Positions 37,992 through 47,509 are shown, counted from the first letter of the stretch. The stretch is 64,000 bases of DNA from Pseudoalteromonas galatheae (GCF_005886105.2 NZ_PNCO02000001.1:2983501-3047500), one strand, 5' to 3'. The notes: generated by a model not told the origin, from the letters alone. Numbers and translations: made by a program.

Positions 37992-38014
37992 TAAACCAAT
38001 TCAAGGGGTTTACC

Positions 38015-38809
38015 ATGGCAAAAATTTCCGTCTCAACACTTGCCAAAATGAAGCGTGAAGGAACAAAAATAACCGCTCTCACCGCTTACGATGCAAGTTT
38101 TGCAAAGTTATTTCACGACAATGGCGTAGATGTCATCTTAGTAGGTGATTCTCTGGGTATGGTTTTACAAGGTGGTGAAGACACTTTAGCCGTTACCACG
38201 GATGACATTGCCTATCATACCCGTTGTGTACGAGCTGGTAGTAAAGAGCTATTCGTTATCGCCGATATGCCTTTTATGAGCTACTCAGATCCACAGTCAG
38301 CCTGTCAGAATGCGGCTACCTTGATGCGCTCTGGTGCAAACATGGTAAAGCTGGAAGGTGGTGAATGGCTCTACGACAGCATTGCACTGCTTACCCAACA
38401 AGGGATCCCAGTTTGTGGCCATTTAGGGTTAACACCACAATCAGTGCACGTGTTTGGTGGCTTTAAAATTCAAGGTCGTGAAGAAGCACAGGCACAAAAG
38501 ATGATAGCCGATGCACAAGCGTTAGAACGTGCTGGTGCACAAATGATCGTGATTGAATGTGTGCCTTCGGCATTGGCTAAACGCATTACCGATGCCGTGA
38601 CAATTCCGGTTATTGGTATTGGCGCAGGTAAAGAGACCGATGGCCAAATTTTGGTTATGCATGACTTGGTTGGTATTTCCGCAGGCTATATTCCTAAATT
38701 TTCTAAGAACTTCCTGCTAGAAACTGGCAACATGCCAGATGCGGTGAAAAAGTTTTGTGCAGACGTGCAATCAGGTGACTTCCCGGGTCCTGATCACGAA
38801 TTTAATTAA
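38015..38809 (+). CDS. panB: 3-methyl-2-oxobutanoate hydroxymethyltransferase
   Basis: PanB adds a hydroxymethyl group from methylene-THF to ketoisovalerate, giving ketopantoate for pantothenate and CoA. The 264-residue protein has the TIM-barrel motifs [29 protein letters not shown] (Mg-binding Asp), [17 protein letters not shown], and [18 protein letters not shown]. An AGGGG site precedes the ATG. It sits between folK and panC in a folate-pantothenate run like that of E. coli. panD is not adjacent. Confidence 0.97.
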   Translation: MAKISVSTLAKMKREGTKITALTAYDASFAKLFHDNGVDVILVGDSLGMVLQGGEDTLAVTTDDIAYHTRCVRAGSKELFVIADMPFMSYSDPQSACQNAATLMRSGANMVKLEGGEWLYDSIALLTQQGIPVCGHLGLTPQSVHVFGGFKIQGREEAQAQKMIADAQALERAGAQMIVIECVPSALAKRITDAVTIPVIGIGAGKETDGQILVMHDLVGISAGYIPKFSKNFLLETGNMPDAVKKFCADVQSGDFPGPDHEFN

Positions 38810-38893
38810 ATTTGCGATGAGTGATGCTTATCGCTGAGTCTGATCCAAGCATTTTGTTTGGGTTGGTATTGTTATTATTAGTTAGAGTACAAC

Positions 38894-39742
38894 ATGCAAT
38901 CAGTTACTGAGATTAAATCGTTACGAAGCCAGATTAAAGCTTGGCGCCAACAAGGGTTGAGCATTGCCTTCGTACCAACGATGGGCAACCTTCACCGTGG
39001 TCATTTTTCTTTAGTAGAAAAAGCGAAAACCCTAGCGGATAAAGTCGTTGTCAGTATCTTTGTAAATCCAATGCAATTTGGTGCGAACGAAGACCTCGAC
39101 AGCTACCCACGTACGCTCGATCAAGATAAGCAGGGCCTTGCAGAATTAGAAACCGATATTGTGTTTACGCCTACCGTTGAGACCATATATCCTAACGGCC
39201 TAAATGCGCAAAGTTTTGTTGATGTACCAGGAGTATCAGAAGGACATTGTGGTGGCACACGCCCAGGACACTTTCGTGGCGTTGCAACGGTTGTCACTAA
39301 ACTGTTTAACTTAGTACAACCTGATTTTGCCTGCTTTGGTGAAAAAGACTTTCAACAGCTACAGGTCATCAAAACAATGGTGAAAGACTTGTCTATTCCT
39401 GTTGAAGTGATTGGTGTTGCGACTCAAAGAGAAGTTTCTGGACTGGCGATGAGCTCACGTAATGGTTACCTCTCTGAATCTGAAAAAGATACTGCTAAAG
39501 TACTTTTTCAAGCGCTAAAAGCAGCAGCTGGCGCTATAGAGAATGGCGAAAAAGATTTTTCGAAGGTAACAAAAAATGCAACAGAAATGCTGCATAATGC
39601 CGGATTAAAGTTGGATTATTTTAACATTTGTCAAAAAGATAGCTTGAAACCTGCTACACTCGAAGATAATCAACTCGTCATTCTTGCCGCAGCTTTTCTC
39701 GGCAAAGTCAGACTGATTGATAATATTCAAGTCACGGTCTAA
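38894..39742 (+). CDS. panC: Pantothenate synthetase (pantoate-beta-alanine ligase)
   Basis: PanC joins pantoate and beta-alanine with ATP to make pantothenate. The 282-residue protein has the class-I nucleotidyl-transfer signature [12 protein letters not shown] (HIGH-like), [18 protein letters not shown], the pantoate-binding [19 protein letters not shown] and the KMSKS-like [10 protein letters not shown]. It lies 84 bp after panB. The beta-alanine-producing PanD is not in this window, so the source of beta-alanine is unseen. A small lipoprotein gene follows 9 bp later. Confidence 0.97.
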   Translation: MQSVTEIKSLRSQIKAWRQQGLSIAFVPTMGNLHRGHFSLVEKAKTLADKVVVSIFVNPMQFGANEDLDSYPRTLDQDKQGLAELETDIVFTPTVETIYPNGLNAQSFVDVPGVSEGHCGGTRPGHFRGVATVVTKLFNLVQPDFACFGEKDFQQLQVIKTMVKDLSIPVEVIGVATQREVSGLAMSSRNGYLSESEKDTAKVLFQALKAAAGAIENGEKDFSKVTKNATEMLHNAGLKLDYFNICQKDSLKPATLEDNQLVILAAAFLGKVRLIDNIQVTV

Positions 39743-39751
39743 GGAATAATA

Positions 39752-39982
39752 ATGAAAATTGCGTTCGCCTTATTAGTATTTTCTACCACCCTATTGGGGT
39801 GCAGTAACTCTATCTCACCTGAGTTGAACCAGTGTGCACAGCAGAATTATCAATGCGAACGCAGCTGTGAGATGCAAAACACACCAGAGACAATGTCTTT
39901 ACAGATATGCACTGATAAATGTATTGAGCAGTATAATGCCTGCAAAGTACAGGCTGAAAAAATTACCGAGAGCAAACGATAG
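39752..39982 (+). CDS. Small Cys-rich lipoprotein of unknown function
   Basis: The 76-residue protein has a lipoprotein signal (MKIAFALLVFSTTLLGCSNS, lipobox LLGC with the lipidated Cys at residue 17). The mature part is short and contains several further Cys in paired spacing (CAQQNYQCERSC, ICTDKCIEQYNAC), which suggests two disulfide-linked helices, each with a C-x3-C-like pattern. No family is recognised. It starts 9 bp after panC, and a strong terminator overlaps its stop, so it is probably the last gene of that transcript. Confidence 0.75.
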   Translation: MKIAFALLVFSTTLLGCSNSISPELNQCAQQNYQCERSCEMQNTPETMSLQICTDKCIEQYNACKVQAEKITESKR

Positions 39983-39996
39983 TTTGCTCTTATTTT
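39969..39996 (+). terminator. Intrinsic terminator of the pan operon
   Basis: AGAGCAAAC and its perfect complement form a 9-bp stem with a GATA loop, followed by TATTTT. The stem overlaps the stop codon of the small lipoprotein gene. Confidence 0.78.
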
Positions 39997-40314
39997 AGCA
40001 ACCAGCTCCCTTGCGATCCCTTTAAATACAAATACTTCCCAACTCCCACCATTATTTTTTATTCTCTCATTTGGAATATTTTGCGATATAATAAACTGGT
40101 CTGATGAGATAGACCTACAACACCAACTTAAGTTGGCTCACGACTTGATTTCTTAAACAATGCAAGCAGTGAGTACTAACTTTTCTTAATAACTTGTTAT
40201 TTCTGGTTTTTATTCTAATCTCTAAGACAAAAGTAACACGATTGTTGAGCTCGGTATCAGCACTTTTAATGCGTGTTACAGACACGACTCTTTGCAAAGA
40301 AAATGGGAATCAAT
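39997..40314. other. Intergenic region upstream of the porin gene
   Basis: These 318 bp contain no plausible gene. A 14-bp perfect palindrome, CCAACTTAAGTTGG, lies at 40123-40136 and could be an operator. A TATAAT hexamer at 40087-40092 lacks a well-spaced -35. I did not find a Pho box here although the genes downstream look phosphate-related. Confidence 0.5.
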
Positions 40315-41508
40315 ATGAAAAAGTCAGCAATTGCATTAGCGATAGCGCTTGGGGCAGTGAGTTTTCACAGCGCCGCTGAGATCAGAATTAATGGTTTTGC
40401 TTCCATTATTGGTGGCCAAACGCTAGATAGTGACGACACACTATATGGCTATGACAATGATTTTGATATGGAAAACCGTAGTTTATTCGCCCTACAACTT
40501 TCCGCCGATCTACAAGAAAGTCTAACTGCCACAGCACAGATCGTGGGCCGTGGTCAGAATGACTTTGATGCCGAGTTTGAATGGGCATACTTAACTTATG
40601 CGATTTCAGATGCTTCACAGATAAGCGCAGGTAAAATGCGTATACCATTCTATCGCTACTCTGACTTTTTAGATGTGGGCTATGCATACCGCTGGGTTAA
40701 ACCACCTCAATCTGTATATAACCTAAGCTTTAGCACCTATAACGGATTGAGTTATATCCATAACTCAACATTAGGGGAGTGGGAAAGCACTGTACAGCTA
40801 GCATTAGGCAGCGTAGATGACGACATTGTTGCTATTACCTACTCAGATGAAGCTGAGTTAAACAACACAGTAGGCATAAACTGGACACTAAGCAGAGATT
40901 GGTTCAGTATGCGTGCGGCCTACTTTGCTACCGAAGCGAGCATTAGCGCAGCTAATAGCCCTGAACTATCGGGATTATTGGCAGGGTTGACTGGCTATGG
41001 GCTAACTGAACAAGCGGATGATATTGCTGTCGATAAAGATGATGCTTACTTTGCCGCGATTGGTATTGCTATCGACTACAACGATGTCTTGTTCGACGCA
41101 GAATACACCCAGTTTGAAGTGGATAACAGTATACTTGCTAAACAACAGCAGTATTACGCTTCACTCGGTTACCGTATTGATGCATGGACTGTCCACCTAA
41201 CCTACGAACACAATGAAGACAAGAATGAGAACGACGAGTTTAACTCTGTCCCACTCACCATCACCGCTCCAAATGGCGTAACCATTCCCGTCACGGCCGA
41301 TCCAACCAATCCAAATGCACCTTATTTAAGAACTCTTGTTAATGGTGCGCTTGCAGGCGCTCGTGCAGAGTCTGAAACATGGAGTATTGGTGCACGTTAT
41401 GACTTCCATCCATCAGCAGCATTCAAAATTGAACTAAACCAATTCGATAACACGTTGACAGATCAAAAAGTTGAGCTGTTGAGCTTCGGTATCGATTTAG
41501 TATTCTAA
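40315..41508 (+). CDS. Outer-membrane porin-like beta-barrel protein
   Basis: The 397-residue protein has a signal peptide (MKKSAIALAIALGAVSFHSA, cleaved before AEIRI). The mature chain is rich in alternating aromatic and hydrophobic beta-strands, with short turns and long acidic loops, and ends in LVF, the C-terminal Phe typical of outer-membrane barrels. The N-terminal IRINGFASIIGGQ and QISAGKMRIPFYRYSD resemble a group of marine porins usually encoded beside a one-domain PstS-like protein, as here (11-bp gap). Phosphate or oxyanion uptake is a plausible but unproven role. I chose the ATG at 40315 since upstream in-frame residues do not read as part of a signal peptide. Confidence 0.8.
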   Translation: MKKSAIALAIALGAVSFHSAAEIRINGFASIIGGQTLDSDDTLYGYDNDFDMENRSLFALQLSADLQESLTATAQIVGRGQNDFDAEFEWAYLTYAISDASQISAGKMRIPFYRYSDFLDVGYAYRWVKPPQSVYNLSFSTYNGLSYIHNSTLGEWESTVQLALGSVDDDIVAITYSDEAELNNTVGINWTLSRDWFSMRAAYFATEASISAANSPELSGLLAGLTGYGLTEQADDIAVDKDDAYFAAIGIAIDYNDVLFDAEYTQFEVDNSILAKQQQYYASLGYRIDAWTVHLTYEHNEDKNENDEFNSVPLTITAPNGVTIPVTADPTNPNAPYLRTLVNGALAGARAESETWSIGARYDFHPSAAFKIELNQFDNTLTDQKVELLSFGIDLVF

Positions 41509-41519
41509 CGGAGGCTAAT

Positions 41520-41927
41520 ATGATTAAAAAAATACTGAGCTTAGGGCTACTGTTAGCCAGCCAGGTAGCTTTAGCAGATATTGCTGTTATCGTGAACTCA
41601 GCCAATGCATCTGCTGTTGATGACGGTACTATCAAAAAGTTATTCCTAGGTAAAAGCAAATCATTTGCCGATGGTAATAGTGCGACCCCTGTGAATCAGG
41701 ATGGTAATGCTGTATTTGACGAGTTTAACGACAAAGTGATTGGTAAATCTAGCTCTCAGCTAAATGCCCATTGGTCTAAATTAGTATTCACTGGTAAGGG
41801 AACACCTCCGAAGAAGCTCGATAGCGATCAAGCGGTAATCGATTTTGTTTCGAGCAATGCAGACGCAATTGGTTATATTGACGCAAGCAAAGTAACCGAT
41901 GCCGTCAAAGTGATAGGTAAATACTAG
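41520..41927 (+). CDS. Short PstS-like periplasmic substrate-binding protein
   Basis: The 135-residue protein has a signal peptide (about 1-19, cleaved after LALA). The mature part matches one lobe of the PstS/PBP-like fold: IAVIVNSANASAVDDGTIKKLFLGKS and SSNADAIGYIDASKV. A full PstS has about 320 residues, so this is a single-lobe relative. It forms a pair with the upstream porin (11-bp gap, GGAGG site before the ATG), suggesting delivery of an anion or a signalling role. Binding to phosphate is inferred by family resemblance. Confidence 0.82.
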   Translation: MIKKILSLGLLLASQVALADIAVIVNSANASAVDDGTIKKLFLGKSKSFADGNSATPVNQDGNAVFDEFNDKVIGKSSSQLNAHWSKLVFTGKGTPPKKLDSDQAVIDFVSSNADAIGYIDASKVTDAVKVIGKY

Positions 41928-42065
41928 GGCCTTTGACCTTTGCTGTTTGATTTTTGTTCTTCTGAGTGGGTTTTGGTCGCGACGCTCGACTTGCCGTCTA
42001 GTGATCTAGGTAAAAGTTGAGCAACAATGAACAAAGCGTACTCAGGTGAAACCAAAGGGCAGCGC

Positions 42066-42151
42066 TTGATTGGTATTTTCACTGTGTGCTCGCCTGACTC
42101 ACATAGAATGACTATGCTACGCAGGCTCTGCCTTGTATAAATACCAATCAA
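42066..42151. repeat. Inverted-repeat intergenic element (86 bp)
   Basis: A 13-bp perfect terminal inverted repeat (TTGATTGGTATTT and its complement) bounds 60 bp of moderately GC-rich sequence (CTCGCCTGACTCACATAG...). Partial pairing continues outside (GCAG/CTGC). No ORF is present. It resembles a small non-autonomous element or a hairpin-type repeat between convergent genes. Confidence 0.65.
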
Positions 42152-42202
42152 ACTGCTGCAAAAGCAAACTTGAAAGATAAACAGACCCTAATATTCCTTA
42201 TC

Positions 42203-42239
42203 AAATAAAAACAGCCACTTAATGTGGCTGTTTTTATTT
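42203..42239. terminator. Strong bidirectional terminator
   Basis: AAATAAAAACAGCCAC and its complement form a 16-bp stem around TTAAT, with A- and T-runs on each side, so it can act on both the PstS-like gene (plus) and the chemoreceptor gene (minus). Confidence 0.88.
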
Positions 42240-42259
42240 ATCGTTTAAAAATTAAAGCA

Positions 42260-43882
42260 TTAGACTCTAAATTTTGAGGTTGCATCTTTCAAGTTATCGG
42301 ACAATACATGAAGATTCTCAGCAACGTCTTGTACTTCATTCAACGCTTGCATTGTGTCTTGGAAAGACTGGTGCATAGATGTCACATTGTTTACCACCAT
42401 CGCAGCTACCGAGGTCTGCTCTTCCGTTGCCGCAGCAATTTGACCATTCATGCTATTTATTGACAAGATTTGTGCTGCTATCTGCTCAATCGACTGTCCG
42501 GTTTGTGCTGCAGCTTCCGCGTTATTAATTGCCATACTGCTTGCACTTGTCATTGCTTTCACCGCTTGGTTTGCCGCTTCTGTTAACACATTTAAAAGTT
42601 CTCTTATCTCATTGGTCGACTTTGCTGTTCTTGAGGCTAATTCGCGGACTTCATCAGCAACCACAGCAAAACCTCGACCTTGCTCACCAGCACGAGCCGC
42701 CTCAATCGCAGCATTTAAAGCAAGTAAATTGGTTTGCTCTGCAATTGATGTGATCACATTTAAGATTTGCGTCACGTTCTGTGTATCATCAGCTAGCTTA
42801 TTGATCGTCTCTGCTGCATGATTAATTTCTTCACTTAACGCTTGTGATTCGTTAACTGACACCTGAATTTGGCGCTTACTCTGCTCAACTTCTTGTTCGG
42901 CCAGCTGGGCAGCATCTGATGCCTGTGACGCCGAGTGAGAGATATCACCCACACTTAACCGCATTTCTTCCATAGATTGACGTACCACTTCCGCGTCATG
43001 CGTTTGTTGCTTAGTTGCCCCTTCAGCTTTTTCCATGCCCTGAACAAGACGGCTTGAGTCTTTCATCAAAGGCTCGACGACACTCATGACCTCGACAACC
43101 GCCCCTTTTAGTAAAGCAACAAACTCATTGAAGTTGATGGATACTTGGCCAATTTCATCGTGAGAGCGCACATTGAGCGTGGTGGACAAAGAACCCTGCC
43201 CTTGCGCTAGCAGTTTCAGATTTTGCGCCGCATCCTTAGCGGAGTTGCCAATACCTCTTGCAATCACAACCGCTAAGAAAACCAGAACAAGTAAAGAAAT
43301 AACAGCCACAATCAGCATTATCGTGAGCGCATTTGCTGAACGTGCTTCAGTGTTTTGTAGCAGTTCGACAAAGCGGTCGTTCGCGTTTGCTTTCGCCTTG
43401 GTAAAATCTGCGACTAGGCCTTCGTAGATTTCAGTTTTCTTTTTGGCATCTTCTTGAATACGGGAAAAGTCAGCTGTACCATCAATCATTCCCCCTGCAA
43501 TTTGTTGCGCAATTTTACCGTACTGCACAAGCTCGTCGCTATTATCTGAAGGCATAAAGCCGCTTTGTACCGACTCAATTTTTTGCAGGTTCGCTTGAAT
43601 TTGCTGCTGATATTCTTTTGCTTTATCTAGCAACTCTGCATCCCCGAAGGTTACAGCTTGAGTGAATAGCTCATCTAAATTCTGCAGCTTATTTGCATTT
43701 TCTGTGGCGAGGTTAAGAATTTTATATGTCTGCTCCTCTAATTCATTTAATGCCCTTTGATTAGAGCTAATAGCGTTGTAATTAACAAACACGATAACCA
43801 CAAAAGCGACAACCGCAACGAGCGTAATGGCGTGGATCTTTTTGGTAATACTAAGATCAGCAAAAGCAGTACCTAGACTCAT
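42260..43882 (-). CDS. Methyl-accepting chemotaxis protein with periplasmic four-helix ligand domain
   Basis: The 540-residue receptor has TM1 at about 18-38, an all-helical periplasmic domain of about 145 residues (4HB/TarH-like, e.g. [21 protein letters not shown]), TM2 at about 187-208, a HAMP domain, and a signalling hairpin with tip [20 protein letters not shown]. It senses an unknown ligand and signals to CheA/CheW encoded elsewhere. It is flanked by phosphate-related genes on both sides, so a role in phosphate or related taxis is possible but not shown. It is transcribed away from the PstS-like gene. Confidence 0.9.
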   Translation of the reverse strand: MSLGTAFADLSITKKIHAITLVAVVAFVVIVFVNYNAISSNQRALNELEEQTYKILNLATENANKLQNLDELFTQAVTFGDAELLDKAKEYQQQIQANLQKIESVQSGFMPSDNSDELVQYGKIAQQIAGGMIDGTADFSRIQEDAKKKTEIYEGLVADFTKAKANANDRFVELLQNTEARSANALTIMLIVAVISLLVLVFLAVVIARGIGNSAKDAAQNLKLLAQGQGSLSTTLNVRSHDEIGQVSINFNEFVALLKGAVVEVMSVVEPLMKDSSRLVQGMEKAEGATKQQTHDAEVVRQSMEEMRLSVGDISHSASQASDAAQLAEQEVEQSKRQIQVSVNESQALSEEINHAAETINKLADDTQNVTQILNVITSIAEQTNLLALNAAIEAARAGEQGRGFAVVADEVRELASRTAKSTNEIRELLNVLTEAANQAVKAMTSASSMAINNAEAAAQTGQSIEQIAAQILSINSMNGQIAAATEEQTSVAAMVVNNVTSMHQSFQDTMQALNEVQDVAENLHVLSDNLKDATSKFRV

Positions 43883-44027
43883 ATATACACCTTTTGAAGT
43901 AAGACGAGTTCATTATCGACTGATTTATTATAAATTTTAACTAAATATAGAATATTTCCAGCTTTTTTGCCGTTTTAGGATGAAGATTTAAACAAATTAT
44001 TCAATCTGGGAACATGATGATGTAGTA

Positions 44028-44055
44028 ACAAAAAATGCCGCTCAATGAGCGGCAT
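44028..44055 (-). terminator. Intrinsic terminator after pstS
   Basis: On the minus strand ATGCCGCTC and GAGCGGCAT form a 9-bp stem around ATT, followed by TTTTTTG. It lies 36 bp after the pstS stop. Confidence 0.88.
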
Positions 44056-44091
44056 CAATAACAACAAGTAATTAGCGAGTTGAATAATAGA

Positions 44092-45060
44092 TTAGAGTAA
44101 ACCTAACTTTTTCAATTCGCGTGTCGCCATTTCGCTAGAAAGAGGAACGTAACCATCTTTCTCAACGATCTTTTGACCTTCTTTAGACAATACCATCTTC
44201 AAGAATTCAGCTTCGATAGGTGCTAACTCTTTATTAGGGTGCTTGTTTACATATAGGTATAGGAAGCGAGACAGCGGGTATTTACCCTGTGCCACATTTT
44301 CTAATGTTGCATCAACGTAGTTCGTGCCTTTTTTCGCTAATGGCACTGTACGTACGCCTGAGGTTTTATAACCGATACCAGAGTAACCAATCGCATTCAC
44401 TGAAGACGAGATAGACTGTACCACAGACGCAGAACCTGGCTGCTCGTTAACATTATTGCGGAAGTCGCCCTTACACAGTGCTTTTTTCTTGAAGTAACCA
44501 TAAGTACCAGATACTGAGTTACGACCATAAAGCTGGATATCTTTTGCAGCCCAATCCCCCGTTAGACCAATGTCACTCCAGCGATTTGCTTGTGCTGATG
44601 CTCCACACTTGCGCGTTGAAGAGAAGATTGAATCAACCTGTTCAATTGTTAAGCCTTCGATTGGGTTATCTTTGTGTACAAATACTGCTAGGGCATCAAT
44701 TGCGACACGAACTTCTGTCGGCTTATAACCGTAGCGCTTTTCAAAAGCCTCGATTTCTTTTGACTTCATCTTACGGCTCATTGGACCGAAGTTTGCCGTT
44801 GCTTCCGTTAGAGCTGGTGGCGCAGTTGAGGAACCAGCAGCCTGGATCTGGATGTTTACGTTAGGGTATATTCTTTTGTATTCTTCAGCCCAAAACGTCA
44901 TCATATTGGCAAGCGTATCAGAACCTACAGAAGAGAAGTTTCCTGAGATACCGCTAGTTTTATTGTACTCTGGTAACTTTTCGTCTAAAGCAGATACTTG
45001 AGTAGAAACTAATGTAGTAATAGCCACACCCATTGCGGCAACTAAGCTTTTAAATTTCAT
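44092..45060 (-). CDS. pstS: Phosphate-binding periplasmic protein PstS
   Basis: PstS captures phosphate for the PstCAB transporter and is part of Pho signalling. The 322-residue protein has a signal peptide (about 1-25, ending near VSA) and the PBP-II motifs [36 protein letters not shown], and [18 protein letters not shown], which line the phosphate site. I chose the ATG at 45060 because GGAG precedes it; a GTG at 45069 is also in frame. It follows phoR, with a four-repeat Pho box between. pstCAB are not downstream here; a terminator and a chemoreceptor gene follow instead. Confidence 0.93.
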   Translation of the reverse strand: MKFKSLVAAMGVAITTLVSTQVSALDEKLPEYNKTSGISGNFSSVGSDTLANMMTFWAEEYKRIYPNVNIQIQAAGSSTAPPALTEATANFGPMSRKMKSKEIEAFEKRYGYKPTEVRVAIDALAVFVHKDNPIEGLTIEQVDSIFSSTRKCGASAQANRWSDIGLTGDWAAKDIQLYGRNSVSGTYGYFKKKALCKGDFRNNVNEQPGSASVVQSISSSVNAIGYSGIGYKTSGVRTVPLAKKGTNYVDATLENVAQGKYPLSRFLYLYVNKHPNKELAPIEAEFLKMVLSKEGQKIVEKDGYVPLSSEMATRELKKLGLL

Positions 45061-45114
45061 TGGGGTCACTCCAGTTGTTGGTCCCAGTTATTTTACGCAG
45101 CTCATTGTGCAGCG

Positions 45115-45158
45115 ATAAAATGACAATAAAATTACTCTTAAATTACACTTTTATGACT
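45115..45158 (-). promoter_or_regulatory. Pho box array upstream of pstS
   Basis: On the minus strand four PhoB-type half-sites follow each other at an exact 11-bp period: AGTCATA, TGTAATT, AGTAATT and TGTCATT. The period and GTCAT core match PhoB direct repeats. The array overlaps the last codons of phoR and ends 54 bp before the pstS ATG. Confidence 0.8.
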
Positions 45159-46466
45159 TTCATCATTTGTCATAAAAATTCGCTTTTGTTTTGGGAAAGC
45201 AAACCAAAAATGAGAACCTTCACCCACTTTACTTTCAATATGTAAAGCCGAGTCATGGCGAGACAATACGTGTTTAGTAATTGCCAAACCAAGGCCTGAC
45301 CCGCCCGTTTTCCGACTACGCGCTTTATCCACACGGTAGAAACGTTCCGTTAGACGGTTTATATGTTCAGGCGCAATACCATCACCATTATCGACGACAC
45401 TAAACGTCGGCAAGTCATTTTCTAAATACCAACGTACATGAATGTGCCCACCAGGCTTGGTATAATGGACAGCATTGAAAATTAAGTTCGAGAATGCGCT
45501 ACGCAACTCATCCCCAGCTCCCTTGATATCCAAAGTCGCATCAATATCAAAAACGAGCTCATGACCTTTTTCCTGATTAAGTGACTTGGCTTCAGTATGA
45601 ATAAGCTCAAGCATGGCAGGAATATTCACGGCTTTATCATTGTCTTGTTTTCTCGCCCCTTCAATTCGAGATAAAGAAAGAAGTTGATTTACCAGACTAT
45701 CCATCCGTTTACACTGATCTATCATAGTGCCATGTGCCTTAGCCCACATCGCGGGAGGTGGCATATTATCGCTATCCATCATCTCTAGATAACCAGCCAT
45801 AACGGTTAGCGGCGTCCTTAACTCATGAGATACGTTTGCGACAAAGTCTTTGCGCATCTGCTCCAATTGCTTTAGTCGACTAACATCACGCGCCACTAGC
45901 ATAAGTTGTTCGGCATAAGGCATTACACGTATTTCGAGCACTTGCTCATGACCAAGCCCAGTCTCTAGCTCTAACGCTTCATCAAAACGATGTTCATGCA
46001 TGTATTTTACAAATTTGGGATCTCGGATAAGGTTATCCAGCCTCTGCCCATGATCTGTAGGCCATTGCAAACCCAGCACTTTCAACGCTAGCTGATTACA
46101 CCACACGATACTGAGATCTTGTTGCAGTACAACTACCGCATCTGGGATGGCTTCAGCCCCCTCTCGAAAGCGTCGGATCAGCTCAGCGAGTTCATTGCGC
46201 TTTTTACGATTACGTTGCTGAAGCTGATAGATCCCTTCAAATACTTGTTCCCAAGCGCCCTTACCTTCAGGTGGGTTAAAACTTCGCTGATTGAGTAACC
46301 AATCACTCAAGCGATAGAGTTGTTTGTAATGCCAAACTAATAAGACGAAAGCACCGATGAACATAAACAGAAAAGGTGCACTGACTAAATAGCCAATTAA
46401 GGCTAATGGTAAGAAATACAAAAACAGGCGTCTCGTTAACGCCTGTTTATCAATCACTCGATACAT
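45138..46466 (-). CDS. phoR: Phosphate regulon sensor histidine kinase PhoR
   Basis: PhoR phosphorylates PhoB when phosphate is scarce. The 442-residue protein has the standard PhoR layout: two short N-terminal membrane helices (about 13-45) with almost no periplasmic loop, a basic linker, a PAS domain (about 98-200; IPDAVVVLQQDLSIVWCN), the HisKA helix with H214 in VANVSHELRTPLTVMAGY, and a HATPase domain (NLIFNAVHYTKPGG, VVDNGDGIAPEH, KTGGSGLGLAI). The stop is followed by pstS. It lies 51 bp after phoB on the same strand. Confidence 0.95.
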   Translation of the reverse strand: MYRVIDKQALTRRLFLYFLPLALIGYLVSAPFLFMFIGAFVLLVWHYKQLYRLSDWLLNQRSFNPPEGKGAWEQVFEGIYQLQQRNRKKRNELAELIRRFREGAEAIPDAVVVLQQDLSIVWCNQLALKVLGLQWPTDHGQRLDNLIRDPKFVKYMHEHRFDEALELETGLGHEQVLEIRVMPYAEQLMLVARDVSRLKQLEQMRKDFVANVSHELRTPLTVMAGYLEMMDSDNMPPPAMWAKAHGTMIDQCKRMDSLVNQLLSLSRIEGARKQDNDKAVNIPAMLELIHTEAKSLNQEKGHELVFDIDATLDIKGAGDELRSAFSNLIFNAVHYTKPGGHIHVRWYLENDLPTFSVVDNGDGIAPEHINRLTERFYRVDKARSRKTGGSGLGLAITKHVLSRHDSALHIESKVGEGSHFWFAFPKQKRIFMTNDESHKSVI

Positions 46467-46517
46467 AGACTAAATCCACTTGGGAGCCAAATAATTTAGC
46501 TCCTCTTGGAATACTAA

Positions 46518-47207
46518 TTACAGTTTACTCGAAAAGCGGTAACCTGCACCACGCACGGTTTGCACTAAGCGATCATGACCGAGCGGTGCGATAGCTTTTC
46601 GTAGGCGACGGATATGAACGTCTACTGTGCGGTCTTCAACGTACACGTTAGTACCCCATACGTGATCTAATAACTGTTCACGGCTATAAACTCGTTCAGG
46701 GTGTGTCATGAAGAAATGTAATAAACGAAACTCTGTCGGCCCCATATCCAATTCGGTGCCCGCAGATGTAACTCGGTGAGAGATTGGATCCAGACGTAAT
46801 CCGTGCACCTCTATCGCTTCTTCCAGCGACGTAGGTGAAACTCGACGCATAACCGCTTTGATCCGAGCCATGAGCTCTTTAGGAGAGAAAGGTTTTGTCA
46901 CATAATCGTCCGCACCAACCTCTAATCCTTTAACTTTGTCTTCCTCTTCACCTCTTGCCGTTAGCATGATGATTGGGATCTGACGGGTGTATTCACTTTG
47001 CTTAAACTTTTTAGCAATTTGAATACCACTACCTCCTGGCAGCATCCAATCTAGCAGCACCATATCGGGATAAGGTTCTACCATAGCAGCTACTGCTGAG
47101 TCATAGTCTTCAGCTTCAATTGCTTGAAAACCATTTTGCTCTAGTACGAACACCAACATTTCTCTGATAGGTGCTTCATCATCAACTACAAGTACTTTAC
47201 GTGACAT
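46518..47207 (-). CDS. phoB: Phosphate regulon response regulator PhoB
   Basis: PhoB activates Pho-regulon promoters by binding Pho boxes next to the -10. Counting from the ATG at 47207 the protein has 229 residues, the E. coli length. It has a receiver with acidic pair VVDDE, phosphoacceptor D53 in [10 protein letters not shown], Lys in [11 protein letters not shown], and a winged helix ([13 protein letters not shown], then VRGAGYRFS). The frame stays open upstream to 47300, but the residues there are not family-like and the Pho box lies within that stretch, so the short start is preferred. It leads the phoB-phoR-pstS run. Confidence 0.96.
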   Translation of the reverse strand: MSRKVLVVDDEAPIREMLVFVLEQNGFQAIEAEDYDSAVAAMVEPYPDMVLLDWMLPGGSGIQIAKKFKQSEYTRQIPIIMLTARGEEEDKVKGLEVGADDYVTKPFSPKELMARIKAVMRRVSPTSLEEAIEVHGLRLDPISHRVTSAGTELDMGPTEFRLLHFFMTHPERVYSREQLLDHVWGTNVYVEDRTVDVHIRRLRKAIAPLGHDRLVQTVRGAGYRFSSKL

Positions 47208-47259
47208 TCCCAATGTTCTCTCGTTACCGACGTTGTTGATGTCATTATTATGACTAACT

Positions 47260-47277
47260 GTGACATTTTTATGAAAG
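47260..47277 (-). promoter_or_regulatory. Pho box upstream of phoB
   Basis: The minus strand reads CTTTCATAAAAATGTCAC, which matches the 18-bp Pho box consensus (two CTGTCAY-type repeats 11 bp apart) at 16 positions. A CATAAT -10-like hexamer lies 7 bp downstream. The distance to the ATG (52 bp) is close to that at pstS, supporting autoregulation. Confidence 0.85.
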
Positions 47278-47300
47278 TGTAACGTGTAAACGCAAAACAA

Positions 47301-47324
47301 GCCAAAAAAAATCTCTTTTTTGGC
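47301..47324. terminator. A/T-stem hairpin between the second porin and phoB
   Basis: GCCAAAAAA pairs with TTTTTTGGC around a short loop, extended by one further base pair (A/T) on the outside. It could terminate read-through from the porin gene toward phoB, but no U-tract is separate from the stem. Confidence 0.45.
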
Positions 47325-47509
47325 TACACAGGGAATACCTTACTTATTTATAATCAACTGATTTTAAATATATTTTATGCTAAAACGTTTATCTTAAAAT
47401 AGTGTTTTCGAAATATGGACTACGACCTCCGAGTCGCACTACAAAAGCTACGCTGCAATTCACCGCAAAATCAGTATGCTTTTTGTAAATAGGCATACGT
47501 CTTTGTAAA

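Noticed and set aside
38810..40000. A panD gene completing pantothenate synthesis
   Set aside because: No aspartate decarboxylase-like ORF exists next to panBC in this window.
41928..42200. Small plus- or minus-strand gene (about 75 residues) in this gap
   Set aside because: The candidate frame runs across the inverted-repeat element, has no ribosome-binding site and no recognisable protein features.
47207..47300. Longer phoB reading frame starting near 47300
   Set aside because: The extra 31 residues are not PhoB-like and contain the Pho box and -10; the ATG at 47207 gives the family length of 229.
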